DNA of 49,826 nucleotides. Origin: Aquabacterium sp. GTDB taxonomy: Bacteria > Pseudomonadota > Gammaproteobacteria > Burkholderiales > Burkholderiaceae_C. Both the position numbers and the translations under genes were made by a program. Each line of letters begins with the position of its first letter. The stretch's first letter is position 1. The stretch covers positions 1 to 49,826 of the forward strand of contig NZ_JACPYU010000001.1 in NCBI RefSeq assembly GCF_016195855.1, written 5' to 3'. This document shows, in pieces, positions 17,828-26,537 of this stretch. Under the pieces are notes generated by a model. The model was given only the letters and a program-made list of their open reading frames with translations, ran no database searches and had not been told where the DNA came from.

Positions 17828-18483
17828 TTTGGAGGGGGAGCGCGAGGCGGGGGCTGAGCCAGCATCCGTCCAGGCTTCATGTTGACGGTCCCGCTTTGCA
17901 AGCGGGACTGCCCTGCGATGCTCGTGACGAGGTGGGGCCCTTCAACTCACTGCGCGGCTGCGCCGCTGCGTTCAAACAAGTCGGGCCAGTCAGATGAACG
18001 AAGCACGCTGCGCGTGCCCACCTCGCCACTGCGCATCTCAGCGTCACCAAGGCGCCCGGCCAGATGCCGGCTCAGCCCTTCTCCGCCTCGCTGGTGGCCT
18101 GCTCAGGCTGCAGGTTCTGGTGAAGGGAACGGGCCAGGCTTCGCGCAACAAAATTCTTGCCCTTGCCGTAGCAGCTCCTGTCTTGTTGCTTCACTCTTCG
18201 CGGCGCCAGCAACCGTGGCGACACGCAAGTGGGGCGATCAAAGGCTGAGGTGGCGTGCGGCGGGGCGCCTTGGTGACGCCGAGATGCGCAGTGACAAGGT
18301 GGGCGCACGCAGTGCGCTTCGACCATCAAACTCGCTGGCGTTGTTCGACCGGAGCGGCCGTCAGGGCGCGCAGGGAGTTCGCCAGCGCCACCTTGGCACG
18401 AGCAGCACAGGGTAGTCCTGCTTGCAAAGCAGGACCGTCAACATGAAGCCCAGCCGCACGCCACCTCAGCCGCGCCCCGCGCT
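17828..18483. repeat. Long inverted-repeat element, copy A (non-coding, multi-hairpin)
   Basis: A 656-bp element between two convergent genes, matched by copy B at 33138-33827. Two arms of about 185 bp (17873-18057 and 18264-18450) are inverted relative to each other around a centre that differs from copy B. Each arm begins GGCTTCATGTTG and ends CACCAAGGCGCC. The left arm has a 9-bp hairpin at 17888-17908 and a small one at 17954-17966. The right arm has hairpins at 18415-18435 and an 8-bp stem pairing 18333-18340 with 18380-18387. Each arm unit also has its own short terminal inverted repeats: CTGAGCC..GCATC for the left, GGCTGAGGTGGCGTGCGGC for the right. Frames of 60-180 codons cross it on both strands but none has a ribosome site or family match. 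No transposase is present. Confidence 0.85.
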
Positions 18484-18551
18484 GCCCCGACAAAGCGCAC
18501 CCCAACAAACCACCCCACACGCCAACGTCAATCGCCACACGCCGAGCGCAC

Positions 18552-18593
18552 AAAAAAATACGGGCCTGGCGCCAACTGCTCACCAGGCCCGTA
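18552..18593 (-). terminator. Terminator of the beta-oxidation operon
   Basis: On the minus strand an 11-bp stem (TACGGGCCTGG and CCAGGCCCGTA, 13-base loop) is followed by seven T residues. It sits 43 bp past the stop of the CoA-transferase gene and closes the operon that begins at 24370. It also separates that operon from repeat element A. Confidence 0.9.
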
Positions 18594-18635
18594 CCCGTCT
18601 GACCCCCCGGTCAGCCTCAAACATGAATCAGTTCA

Positions 18636-19679
18636 TCAGCCAACCGGCGACCAAGGCTGCACCTGCGCCTGCCCCGCAAACAGCGGATGGGCTTGCGCCT
18701 CGGCCAAGGTCAGCACCGGCGTCACACAGGCATCGGCCTGCTCGAAGCGCGCGGCCCAATCCGCCAAGGGCTTGGACGCCACCAACGCAGCCACATCGTT
18801 GCGCAGCTCGATGCAATCGGGCGAGCCTGGCATCTGGCCACGCTGCCAATGGCGGTTCACCCAGTCGGGCCGCTCGAACACCTCGCAGGCCGCCTTCCAG
18901 AACTTGAACTCCAGCGAACCCACCGCCAGGTGGCGGCCATCCGCCGTGGCATACAGGTTGTAGCAAGGCAGCACGCCATTGAGCATGTCCTCACCCGCAC
19001 CCGGCATGCGCCCGCCCAGCATCGGCGCCAGCAAGGCCCCGGTGGACTTGGGCATCACCAGGTGCGCATGCAGACCATGGGTCATGCTCACATCGATGTG
19101 ACGGCCCTTGCCCCGTTTGCCCGCGTCGTACACCGCCGACAGGATGGCGATGCAGGCCATGGACGAACCCGCCGCCAGGTCACCCCATTGCACATTGGAC
19201 AAGGCCAGCTCACCCGTGGGCGCCCGCACCTGGTCCAGCACGCCGGAGATCGCCATGAAGTTCAGGTCATGGCCAGCGCGCTGCGCCCACACCCCTTGTT
19301 GCCCATAGCCCGTGATGGACACCATCACCAGCTTGGGGTTGAGCGCCTTGAGCGCATCCCAGTCCAGGCCCATGGCCTTGAGCACACCAGGTCGGAAGCT
19401 GTCGACCATCACGTCCGCCGTGGCGATCCAGTCGCGCAACTGAGTGAGCTCAGCCGCGTTCTTGAAATCGATCTTGCGGCATTCCTTGCCGTGGTTGAGC
19501 GCCTCGAACAAGGTGCCCAATGGGCGGGCAGGGTCGCCTTCTGGCGGCTCCACCTTGATGATTTCGGCACCCAGGTCGGCCAGCATGCGCGTGCCGAAAG
19601 GCCCTGGCAGGTTGCGCGTGAGGTCGATCACGCGCAGGCCGGACAGGAGGCCGGACAGCGGTCCAGCCTCAGTGCTCAC
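18636..19679 (-). CDS. CaiB/BaiF (class III) CoA-transferase family protein, AMACR-like
   Basis: A 347-residue enzyme of the family that includes formyl-CoA transferase and alpha-methylacyl-CoA racemase. The N-terminal block LRVIDLTRNLPGPFGTRMLA and DLGAEIIKVEPPEGDP are typical, and the likely catalytic Asp lies in GRHIDVSMTHG. Either CoA transfer or racemisation of 2-methylacyl-CoA is possible; the second fits a beta-oxidation operon. Length is normal for the racemase-like group. It is the last gene of the operon, overlapping the FadJ-like stop as ATGA. Confidence 0.9.
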   Translation of the reverse strand: MSTEAGPLSGLLSGLRVIDLTRNLPGPFGTRMLADLGAEIIKVEPPEGDPARPLGTLFEALNHGKECRKIDFKNAAELTQLRDWIATADVMVDSFRPGVLKAMGLDWDALKALNPKLVMVSITGYGQQGVWAQRAGHDLNFMAISGVLDQVRAPTGELALSNVQWGDLAAGSSMACIAILSAVYDAGKRGKGRHIDVSMTHGLHAHLVMPKSTGALLAPMLGGRMPGAGEDMLNGVLPCYNLYATADGRHLAVGSLEFKFWKAACEVFERPDWVNRHWQRGQMPGSPDCIELRNDVAALVASKPLADWAARFEQADACVTPVLTLAEAQAHPLFAGQAQVQPWSPVG

Positions 19680-21823
19680 AGCTTGTCCTCGAAACGGCCA
19701 CCTTCAGCCGCCTGCTTGACCACGATGGCCGCAGGCTCGAAGCGCGGGCCATAGGCCTTGGCCAGCTCACGCGAACGCGCCACGAACTGCTTGGCACCCA
19801 CGGCATTGATGAACTGCAGTGCGCCGCCCTGGTTGGGTGCGAAGCCCCAGCCGAAGATCGAGCCGATGTTGGTATCGGCCACCGAGCGCACCACGTTTTC
19901 TTCGTAGCAACGCGCAGCTTCATTGGCCTGGGCGTAGAGCATGCGGTCCACCAGCTCTTGCTGAGAGGGCTGCACGGCCTTGGGCGGGTAGACCTCGGTC
20001 AGGCCGGGCCACAGGCTCTTTTCCTTGCCGCTGTAGTCGTAGAAACCTTGGGCGGCCTTCTTGCCAATGCGCTTGTGCTCGCCACCGATCTTCTGCACCA
20101 CGGCGAAACCAGGGTGCACGGGCAGGCTCAGGCCTTCGGCTTCCAGATCCTTGCGGGTCTGCTCGGCGATGTGCAGCGACAGGCTCAGCGAGACCTCATC
20201 TTGCAGGGCCAGCGGCGGCATGGGCATGCCTGCCTTCAGGCCGGCGACCTCGATGGAACGCGGGTGGATGCCCTCGCCCAGCATGGCCATGCCTTCCATG
20301 ATGTAGGTCGTGAACACGCGCGAGGTGTAGAAGCCGCGCTTGTCATTGACCACGATCGGGGTCTTGCCGATCTGCAGCACGTAGTCAAAGCCACGGGCCA
20401 GGGTCTCGTCCGAGGTTTCCTTGCCGACGATGATCTCGACCAGGGGCATCTTGTCCACGGGCGAGAAGAAGTGCAGGCCCAGGAAGTTGGCCGGGCGCGA
20501 GCTGGCCTGCGCCAGGCCGGTGATGGGCAGCGTCGAGGTGTTGGAGGCGTACACCGCGGTGGCGGGGATCACGGCTTCAGACTGCTGCGTGCAGGCAGCC
20601 TTGATGCCACGGTCTTCGAACACGGCTTCGATCACCAGGTCGCAGCCTTCCAGGTCGGCATAAGACGTGGTGGGCTTGATGCGCGCCAGCAAGGCGTCAC
20701 GCTTGTCTGGCGTGCTGCGGCCACGGGCCACGGCCTTGTCCAGGATGCCTTGCGAGTAGGCCTTGCCCTTTTCAGCGTTGTCCAGGCTGGTGTCCAGCAG
20801 CACCACGTCGATGCCGACCTTGGCCGACACGTAGGCAATGCCCGCACCCATCATGCCGGCGCCCAGCACGCCCACCTTCTTGACCTTGCTCTCGGCAAAG
20901 CCCTTGGGGCGCGACTGGCCCTTCTTGATGGCGTTGAGCTGGTGCCACAAGGTGTTGATCATGTTCTTGCTGGTCTGCGACACGACACAGGCAGCGAAGT
21001 AACGCGACTCCACTTGCGAGGCAGCATCAAAGTCCAGCAGGCAGCCTTCGAACAGGCAGGACATGATGTGCGTGAGCGCGGGGTAGTTGCCATGCGCCTT
21101 GGCATTCGCCATCGACGGGGCAATGGCCAGCACCTGCACCACGGCCGGGCTCTTGCTGTCGCCACCGGGGATGCGGAAGCCCTTGGTGTCCCAAGGTGCC
21201 GAGGGCTTGGGGTTGGCCGCGCACCAGGCCTTGGCCTTGGCCAGCAGCTCGTCGCGCGTGGTGGCCAGGTCGGTCACCAGGCCCATTTCCTTGGCCTTGG
21301 CGGCGGTCAGCTCCTTGCCTTGGGTGATCAGGTCCATGGCCTTCTGGATGCCGATCAGGCGGGGCACACGTTGCGTGCCGCCACCGCCAGGCAGCAGGCC
21401 CAGCTTGACTTCAGGCAGACCGAACTTGGCCTTGGGGTCGTCCAGGGCGATGCGGGCGTGGCAGGCCAGGGCCAGCTCCAGGCCACCGCCGAGTGCCGTG
21501 CCGTTCAGCGCCGCAACCACGGGCTTGCCGCACTTTTCCATGCGACGCATCATGCCCTTGAGGTCTTCGCACAGCTTGAAGGCTTCTTCAGCGCTGGTGA
21601 TCTGCGTGAGCTGGTCGATGTCGGCGCCCACGATGAAGGTGGACTTGCCGGAGGTGATGACCAGGCCCTTGAGGGAGGCGTCGGTTTCCAGCTTGTTGAC
21701 CAGTTCGGCAAACGGCTCGACCAGCGTGGGGTTGAGCACGTTCATGGCCCGACCGGGCATGTCGATGGTGACGAGGCCGATGCCGTTGGCATCGACGTCA
21801 AAGGTGAAGGCTTGGTTGGTCAT
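19676..21823 (-). CDS. 3-hydroxyacyl-CoA dehydrogenase / enoyl-CoA hydratase (FadJ/FadB-like)
   Basis: A 715-residue bifunctional beta-oxidation enzyme. The N-terminal hydratase domain (about 1-190) keeps both catalytic glutamates, in ALGGGLELALAC and FGLPEVKLGLLPG. The dehydrogenase domain begins at about residue 315 with the NAD motif KVGVLGAGMMGAGIAYV and has HFFSPVDKMPLVEI around the catalytic histidine. Together they convert enoyl-CoA through 3-hydroxyacyl-CoA to 3-ketoacyl-CoA. ATG 21823 has AGGAGG about ten bases upstream. It follows the thiolase by 17 bp, forming a functional multi-enzyme set with it. Confidence 0.95.
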   Translation of the reverse strand: MTNQAFTFDVDANGIGLVTIDMPGRAMNVLNPTLVEPFAELVNKLETDASLKGLVITSGKSTFIVGADIDQLTQITSAEEAFKLCEDLKGMMRRMEKCGKPVVAALNGTALGGGLELALACHARIALDDPKAKFGLPEVKLGLLPGGGGTQRVPRLIGIQKAMDLITQGKELTAAKAKEMGLVTDLATTRDELLAKAKAWCAANPKPSAPWDTKGFRIPGGDSKSPAVVQVLAIAPSMANAKAHGNYPALTHIMSCLFEGCLLDFDAASQVESRYFAACVVSQTSKNMINTLWHQLNAIKKGQSRPKGFAESKVKKVGVLGAGMMGAGIAYVSAKVGIDVVLLDTSLDNAEKGKAYSQGILDKAVARGRSTPDKRDALLARIKPTTSYADLEGCDLVIEAVFEDRGIKAACTQQSEAVIPATAVYASNTSTLPITGLAQASSRPANFLGLHFFSPVDKMPLVEIIVGKETSDETLARGFDYVLQIGKTPIVVNDKRGFYTSRVFTTYIMEGMAMLGEGIHPRSIEVAGLKAGMPMPPLALQDEVSLSLSLHIAEQTRKDLEAEGLSLPVHPGFAVVQKIGGEHKRIGKKAAQGFYDYSGKEKSLWPGLTEVYPPKAVQPSQQELVDRMLYAQANEAARCYEENVVRSVADTNIGSIFGWGFAPNQGGALQFINAVGAKQFVARSRELAKAYGPRFEPAAIVVKQAAEGGRFEDKL

Positions 21824-21840
21824 TTTGAATGGCCTCCTGA

Positions 21841-23046
21841 TCAGACGCGTTCGATGATGGTGGCGATGCCCATGCCGGCACCAATGCACAGGGTGGCCAA
21901 GGCCGTGGCCTTGCCGGTGCGCTCCAGTTCGTCCAGGGCCGTGCCCAGGATGATGGCGCCCGTGGCACCCAGGGGGTGGCCCATGGCGATGGCACCGCCA
22001 TTGACGTTCACGCGGTCCAGCGAGACGCCCAGGTCCTTGGCGGTCTTCATGGGCACGGTGGCGAAGGCCTCGTTGATTTCCCACAGGTCGATGTCGCCTG
22101 CGGTCATGCCCAGCTTGTTGAGCGCCTTCTGGCAGGCCGGTGTCGGGCCGGTCAGCATGATGGTGGGCTCCGAACCAATCACCGCGCACATGCGCACCTT
22201 GGCGCGGGGCTTGAGGCCCGCCTTGATGCCGGCTTCCTTGCTGCCCAGCAGCACCAGCGCGGCGCCGTCCACGATGCCCGACGAGTTGCCGGCGTGGTGA
22301 GCGTGGAGGATCTTCTCGATGGTGGTGTACTTGTCCAGTGCGGTGGCGTCAAAGCCCATGGTGCCCATCATCTCGAACGAGGGCATCAGCTTGGACAGCG
22401 TCTCGACCGAGGTGCCGGGGCGCACGGTTTCATCACGGTCCAGCATGACCATGCCGTTGATGTCCTTCACGGGCACCACGGACTTGGCAAAGCGGCCTTC
22501 GGCTTGCGCCACGGCCGCACGGCGGTGCGACTCGGCCGCGAACGCGTCCAGATCAGTGCGGCTGAAGCCTTCCAGCGTGGCGATCAGGTCGGCGCTGATG
22601 CCTTGGGGCACGAAGGCGGTGCCGCTGTTGATGCGGGGGTCCATGACCCAGGCGCCGCCGTCAGAGCCCATGGGCCAACGGCTCATGGATTCCACGCCAC
22701 CGGCCACGATCATGTCTTCCATGCCCGAGCCAATGCGCTGTGCCGCCTGGTTGATGGCTTCCAGACCGGAAGCGCAGAAACGCGAGAGCGTCACGCCCGA
22801 CACGGACTGGGCCCAGCCGGCGTCCAGGATGGCGGTGCGTGCGATGTCGGCACCTTGCTCGCCCACGGGGGTCACGCAACCCAGCACGAGGTCGTCGACC
22901 AGCGAGGTGTCCAGCTTGTTGCGGCTTTGCAGTGCTTGCAGCAGTGTGCGCAGCAGCCACACGGGCGTGGCCTGGTGCAGGCTGCCGTCTTTCTTGCCCT
23001 TGCCGCGCGGCGTGCGCACGGTATCAAAAATGTACGCTTCGGTCAT
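21841..23046 (-). CDS. Acetyl-CoA C-acyltransferase (thiolase)
   Basis: A 401-residue thiolase that cleaves 3-ketoacyl-CoA to acetyl-CoA and a shortened acyl-CoA in the cytoplasm. The nucleophilic cysteine is in [12 protein letters not shown] (about residue 90). The C-terminal histidine motif NEAFATVP, the glycine-rich [15 protein letters not shown] and the second cysteine in CIGAGMG are all present. Length is typical. It is the second gene of the operon, preceded by a 163-bp gap that is mostly a large palindrome (23089-23211). Confidence 0.95.
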   Translation of the reverse strand: MTEAYIFDTVRTPRGKGKKDGSLHQATPVWLLRTLLQALQSRNKLDTSLVDDLVLGCVTPVGEQGADIARTAILDAGWAQSVSGVTLSRFCASGLEAINQAAQRIGSGMEDMIVAGGVESMSRWPMGSDGGAWVMDPRINSGTAFVPQGISADLIATLEGFSRTDLDAFAAESHRRAAVAQAEGRFAKSVVPVKDINGMVMLDRDETVRPGTSVETLSKLMPSFEMMGTMGFDATALDKYTTIEKILHAHHAGNSSGIVDGAALVLLGSKEAGIKAGLKPRAKVRMCAVIGSEPTIMLTGPTPACQKALNKLGMTAGDIDLWEINEAFATVPMKTAKDLGVSLDRVNVNGGAIAMGHPLGATGAIILGTALDELERTGKATALATLCIGAGMGIATIIERV

Positions 23047-23088
23047 GGAGAAGCTCCTTCAGAAATGTGTTCAGTGAAACAGTGCATC

Positions 23089-23211
23089 GAACGGGTGCAG
23101 ATGCCGTAGCGAGCCGAGCGGAGCCTGCGTTGAGAAGCGCAGCCGTACTTGCGGTACGGCGAGCATCGCCAACGCAGGATCTGCCGGCGCAGTAGGCAGA
23201 TGCGCCCGTTC
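23089..23211. repeat. Large intra-operonic palindrome (three nested stems)
   Basis: Three nested inverted repeats: GAACGGG with CCCGTTC (23089-23095 and 23205-23211), CCTGCGTTG with CAACGCAGG (23124-23132 and 23170-23178), and GCCGTAC with GTACGGC (23142-23148 and 23154-23160). The RNA would fold into one long hairpin. It begins exactly at the acyl-CoA dehydrogenase stop and ends 43 bp before the thiolase start. No T-run follows. It may tune expression or mRNA stability between genes, or be an extragenic palindromic repeat. Confidence 0.8.
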
Positions 23212-24370
23212 AGAGAAAGCGGGAGGCGAGCTCTTTCATGATTTCGTTGGTGCCGCCATAGATGCGCTGCACACGCGAATCGGCCCACAGGCGGGCGATC
23301 GGGTATTCCTTCATGTAGCCATAGCCACCGAAGAGCTGCAGGCATTCGTCAATCAGCTTGCACTGGTTGTCGGTGATCCAGTACTTGATCAGTGCCGCGC
23401 GGTCCACGCCCAGTTCGCCCTTGAGGTGCGAGACCATGGCCGCATCGACCAGCGCACGCGAAGCCAGCAGCAGGGCCTGGCATTCAGCCAGCTTGAAGCG
23501 GGTGTTCTGGAACGAGAAGATGGGCTTGCCGAAAGCCTTGCGCTCTTTCGTGTACTCGAGCGTGACCTTCATGGCGTATTCCATGGCGGCGATACCGGCC
23601 AGGGCCACCAGCATGCGCTCCTGAGGCAGCTCCTGCATCAGCTGGAAGAAGCCCATGCCTTCGTTCTCACCGATCAGGTTGTGCTTGCTCACCACCACGT
23701 CGTCAAAGAACAGCTCGGAGGTGTCTTGCGCCTCCATGCCGATCTTGTCGAGGTTGCGACCACGGCGGAAGCCGGGGGCCTCGTCGGTTTCGACCACGAA
23801 CAGGGAGATGCCTTGTGCACCCTTGTCCTTGTCGGTCTTGCACACCACGATGACCAGGTTGGCCAGCTGGCCATTGGTGATGAAGGTCTTGCTGCCGTTG
23901 ATCTTGTAGGTCTGGCCGTCTTCCGACTTCAGGGCCAGCGTGCGCACGCCTTGCAGGTCGGAGCCGGTGCCGGGTTCGGTCATGGCGATGGCGCCGATGT
24001 ACTCGCCCGTGGCCAGCTTGGGCAGCCAGCGCTTCTTTTGCTCTTCCGTGCCGTAATGCAGGATGTAGGGAGCGACGATGCCCGAGTGCAGCGAGCCGCC
24101 AAAGCCACCGATGCCGGCTTCACCCTGGGCCAGCACCAGCGCGGCTTCGTGGCCGAAGTCACCACCGCCACCACCGTATTGCTCCGGCATCGAGGCGCAC
24201 AGGAAGCCATTGGCGCCCGCGTCTTCCCAGGCCTGACGGTCCATCATGCCCTGGGCGCGCCAGGCTTCATCCTTGGGCTGCCACTGCTCGGTCATGAAGC
24301 GTTTGGCAGAGTCGAACACCATCTGGTGTTCTTCGGTCATCCATGCGGGGGCGAAATTCTGAATAGCCAT
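23210..24370 (-). CDS. Acyl-CoA dehydrogenase, long-chain type
   Basis: A 386-residue FAD enzyme that performs the first step of beta-oxidation, passing electrons to ETF. Conserved blocks are AIAMTEPGTGSDLQG (flavin contact), KINGSKTFITNG, KERKAFGKPI and the C-terminal IYGGTNEIMKELASRFL. In the last motif the medium-chain catalytic glutamate is replaced by Gly, as in long-chain and isovaleryl-CoA dehydrogenases, where the base lies in an earlier helix (here GIAAMEYAMKVTLEYT). ATG 24370 is used, with GAGGAG about eleven bases upstream. It is first in the operon, divergent from the TetR gene. Confidence 0.94.
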   Translation of the reverse strand: MAIQNFAPAWMTEEHQMVFDSAKRFMTEQWQPKDEAWRAQGMMDRQAWEDAGANGFLCASMPEQYGGGGGDFGHEAALVLAQGEAGIGGFGGSLHSGIVAPYILHYGTEEQKKRWLPKLATGEYIGAIAMTEPGTGSDLQGVRTLALKSEDGQTYKINGSKTFITNGQLANLVIVVCKTDKDKGAQGISLFVVETDEAPGFRRGRNLDKIGMEAQDTSELFFDDVVVSKHNLIGENEGMGFFQLMQELPQERMLVALAGIAAMEYAMKVTLEYTKERKAFGKPIFSFQNTRFKLAECQALLLASRALVDAAMVSHLKGELGVDRAALIKYWITDNQCKLIDECLQLFGGYGYMKEYPIARLWADSRVQRIYGGTNEIMKELASRFL

Positions 24371-24432
24371 GGGGCAAAGTCTCCTCGGTACCAACAAAAC
24401 GACGATTGCTTCACACCTCATGGCCTTTTCAG

Positions 24433-24454
24433 GACGGTAATCTAAATTACCGTC
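24433..24454. promoter_or_regulatory. Palindromic operator between the beta-oxidation operon and tetR
   Basis: GACGGTAAT, four bases, ATTACCGTC make a perfect 9-bp inverted repeat 63 bp upstream of the acyl-CoA dehydrogenase start. It is the expected form for a TetR dimer, and the adjacent divergent gene encodes a TetR regulator. A weaker related repeat (GGTAATATGG with CCATACC) lies near 24616-24638, closer to tetR. The 306-bp gap (24371-24676) holds nothing else recognisable. Confidence 0.7.
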
Positions 24455-24676
24455 AGTAGAAACCCGCAAAAAGGGCATCTTCGGCGACAGGTTTTGGGCT
24501 TTTGTCGCCCTTGCACCCTCTGTGAGGTGACGCATGCGTCAACCAGCGAATCTTGGCGTCACACCGCTCAGTTGGCAAGCAGATTTGGTCAATTGGCGCC
24601 ATCTTGGCCGCATTTGGTAATATGGATTTCCATACCGGAATGTCCGCTTCCCTGTCTCTGCCCGTCGTCGCCTGCC

Positions 24677-25318
24677 ATGCCCTCGTCCACCACCCGCCGC
24701 CACCAGCCCAGCACCGTCGATGACCGCCGTGCCGCGCTCAGCACCATGCGCGCCGACACGCTCAGCCGCATCGAGAAGGCGGTGCTGGAGTTGTTCTCCA
24801 ACCAGGACTTCCATGAGGTGAGCCTGCTGGACGTGGCCAAGGCGGCCAATGTGTCGCTGCAGACCATTTACAAGTACTTCGGCAGCAAGGAGGTGCTGGT
24901 CTACGCCATGCTGGACGTGATGCTGGGCCGCCTGGCCGAGCGCATGCTGGACCACCTACAAGGCATCGACGACGCACGCGAGCGCCTGCGCAAGACCTTC
25001 TGGGTCACACTGGACTACATGGACAAGCACCCCGCCGTGATGATGTTGCTGTTCACGGCCGTGCCCGTGTCCAAGCACAAGAACATCCGCATCTATGAAA
25101 GCCCCGAGCTGATGACCGCCTTCCTGGGCGTGTTCAAGGACGGGCAGGCGCGCGGCGTGCTCAACAAGCAGGTGTCGTCCAAGGTGCTGCTGGACGTGTT
25201 CATGGGTATCATCGGCCGCGTGGTGCTGATGCACATCGTGCGCGGCGAGAAGCGCCCGCTGATCGACCAGTTCGACGAGTTGTTCCACATCGTGTGGCGC
25301 GCGATGTCAGCGGATTGA
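24677..25318 (+). CDS. TetR family regulator of the beta-oxidation operon (inferred)
   Basis: A 213-residue regulator. The DNA-binding helix-turn-helix lies at about residues 35-75 (VSLLDVAKAANVSLQTIYKY, then FGSKEVLVYAML); the rest is the helical ligand-binding domain. Because it is divergent from acyl-CoA dehydrogenase across a palindrome, it probably represses that operon and responds to acyl-CoA, like PsrA/FadR-type TetR proteins; this is inference. The start is uncertain: no ribosome site precedes ATG 24677, and ATG 24746 (MRADTLSRIEK) is an alternative. The next gene begins nine bases after its stop. Confidence 0.88.
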   Translation: MPSSTTRRHQPSTVDDRRAALSTMRADTLSRIEKAVLELFSNQDFHEVSLLDVAKAANVSLQTIYKYFGSKEVLVYAMLDVMLGRLAERMLDHLQGIDDARERLRKTFWVTLDYMDKHPAVMMLLFTAVPVSKHKNIRIYESPELMTAFLGVFKDGQARGVLNKQVSSKVLLDVFMGIIGRVVLMHIVRGEKRPLIDQFDELFHIVWRAMSAD

Positions 25319-25327
25319 GGTCACACG

Positions 25328-26416
25328 GTGTACCTGTCACTTCAAGCATGTCGCGCACTGGCCGCCCTCATGGTGGTGTGCCTGCATGCGAGCAACAACC
25401 TGCGCAACGAGCTTTACCTGGGCCACGCTGCAGACTTTGTGGCGCGCCTGTTCTCATTTGGCGATGCCGGGGTGCCCTTCTTCTTCGTGCTCAGCGGCTT
25501 CATCGTCACCCGCGTTCACCTGCAGGATTTTGATCACCCTGCACGCGTCAAGGGCTACCTGCTCAAGCGCGCCGCGCGCATCTACCCGGTCTACTGGCTG
25601 GTGTTTGCCCTGACATGCGCCGCAGCCAGCCTGATGCCCCACTCACGTGTGGTCCTGCCCCACGATGCGCTGACGCTGATCAAGTCGCTGTTGTTGCTGC
25701 CACAAGCGCCGACCGCCCCCGGGGACACGGGCGCCCCTGTGGTGTTTGTGGCCTGGACCCTGCAACACGAGATGGCGTTTTATGTGGTGATGGCGCTGGC
25801 CCTGGTCCGGCGCTGGCTGCTGTGCGTGCCCGTGGCCCTGTATGTGCTCAACCGGCAGTGGCATGCCTTCGGGGATGGTTTTCTTCAGCATTTCTTCACC
25901 AATGACCTCGTGATCCTGCTGGCCATGGGCGCCGCGCTGGCCATGCTCACCTGCACACGACGGCCCATGCGATATGCCCTGGCCTTGTGCCTGTGCGCCG
26001 CCCTGGCCTTCATGGCCCTGGCCGTGTGGGACATGCAGACGTTTGGCGAGCCGCGCTACCACTGGCGGGTGCTCGCTTATGGCGCCGCCAGTACAGCAAC
26101 CATCTGGGGCCTGGTGCGCATGGAGGATGGCGGCTGGGCCTTGTCGCCCGATCACCTGCTGGTCAGGCTGGGCAACGCGTCTTACGCGCTCTACCTGATC
26201 CACATCCCCGTGCTGTCGCCCTTGAGCAAGCTGGTCACGGCGGCGTTCATGCGCACCGGCGCCCACCAGACGGCGCTCGCCACGCCCCTCATCCTCGGCG
26301 CGACCTTGTTGATGGTGCTGGCCAGCTGCGCCGTGGCCTGGTTGTTTCACCGGCATGTCGAGCAACCCATCACGCGATGGCTGAACCAGGTTATCAGCCG
26401 CGACGGCGGCAAGTGA
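25328..26416 (+). CDS. Acyltransferase 3 family membrane protein
   Basis: A 362-residue integral membrane protein with about ten helices of the acyltransferase-3 (OafA/YrhL-like) family, which O-acylates extracytoplasmic sugars or lipids. Typical features are RALAALMVVCLHAS near the N-terminus with the conserved Arg and His, GVPFFFVLSGFIVTRVH, and the RAARIYPVYWLVF block. It starts at GTG 25328, with GAGG seven bases upstream, only nine bases after tetR. The acceptor is not apparent. Confidence 0.9.
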   Translation: MYLSLQACRALAALMVVCLHASNNLRNELYLGHAADFVARLFSFGDAGVPFFFVLSGFIVTRVHLQDFDHPARVKGYLLKRAARIYPVYWLVFALTCAAASLMPHSRVVLPHDALTLIKSLLLLPQAPTAPGDTGAPVVFVAWTLQHEMAFYVVMALALVRRWLLCVPVALYVLNRQWHAFGDGFLQHFFTNDLVILLAMGAALAMLTCTRRPMRYALALCLCAALAFMALAVWDMQTFGEPRYHWRVLAYGAASTATIWGLVRMEDGGWALSPDHLLVRLGNASYALYLIHIPVLSPLSKLVTAAFMRTGAHQTALATPLILGATLLMVLASCAVAWLFHRHVEQPITRWLNQVISRDGGK

Positions 26417-26537
26417 ATCGGCCCAAGCTGATCAAGGCGCATGGCACACACCCAATCACAGCTGCGCTGCCACCCGGGCGAGTTATGGCAGCGGCAGTGA
26501 TGCACGCTGGATCTGGCAGGCCTCACGCAAGGAGATA

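Noticed and set aside
17879..18415. Open frames of 60-180 codons on both strands across repeat A, and similar ones in repeat B
   Set aside because: They lack ribosome sites and family matches, occur in several frames at once, and the sequence conservation follows hairpin stems and not codons.
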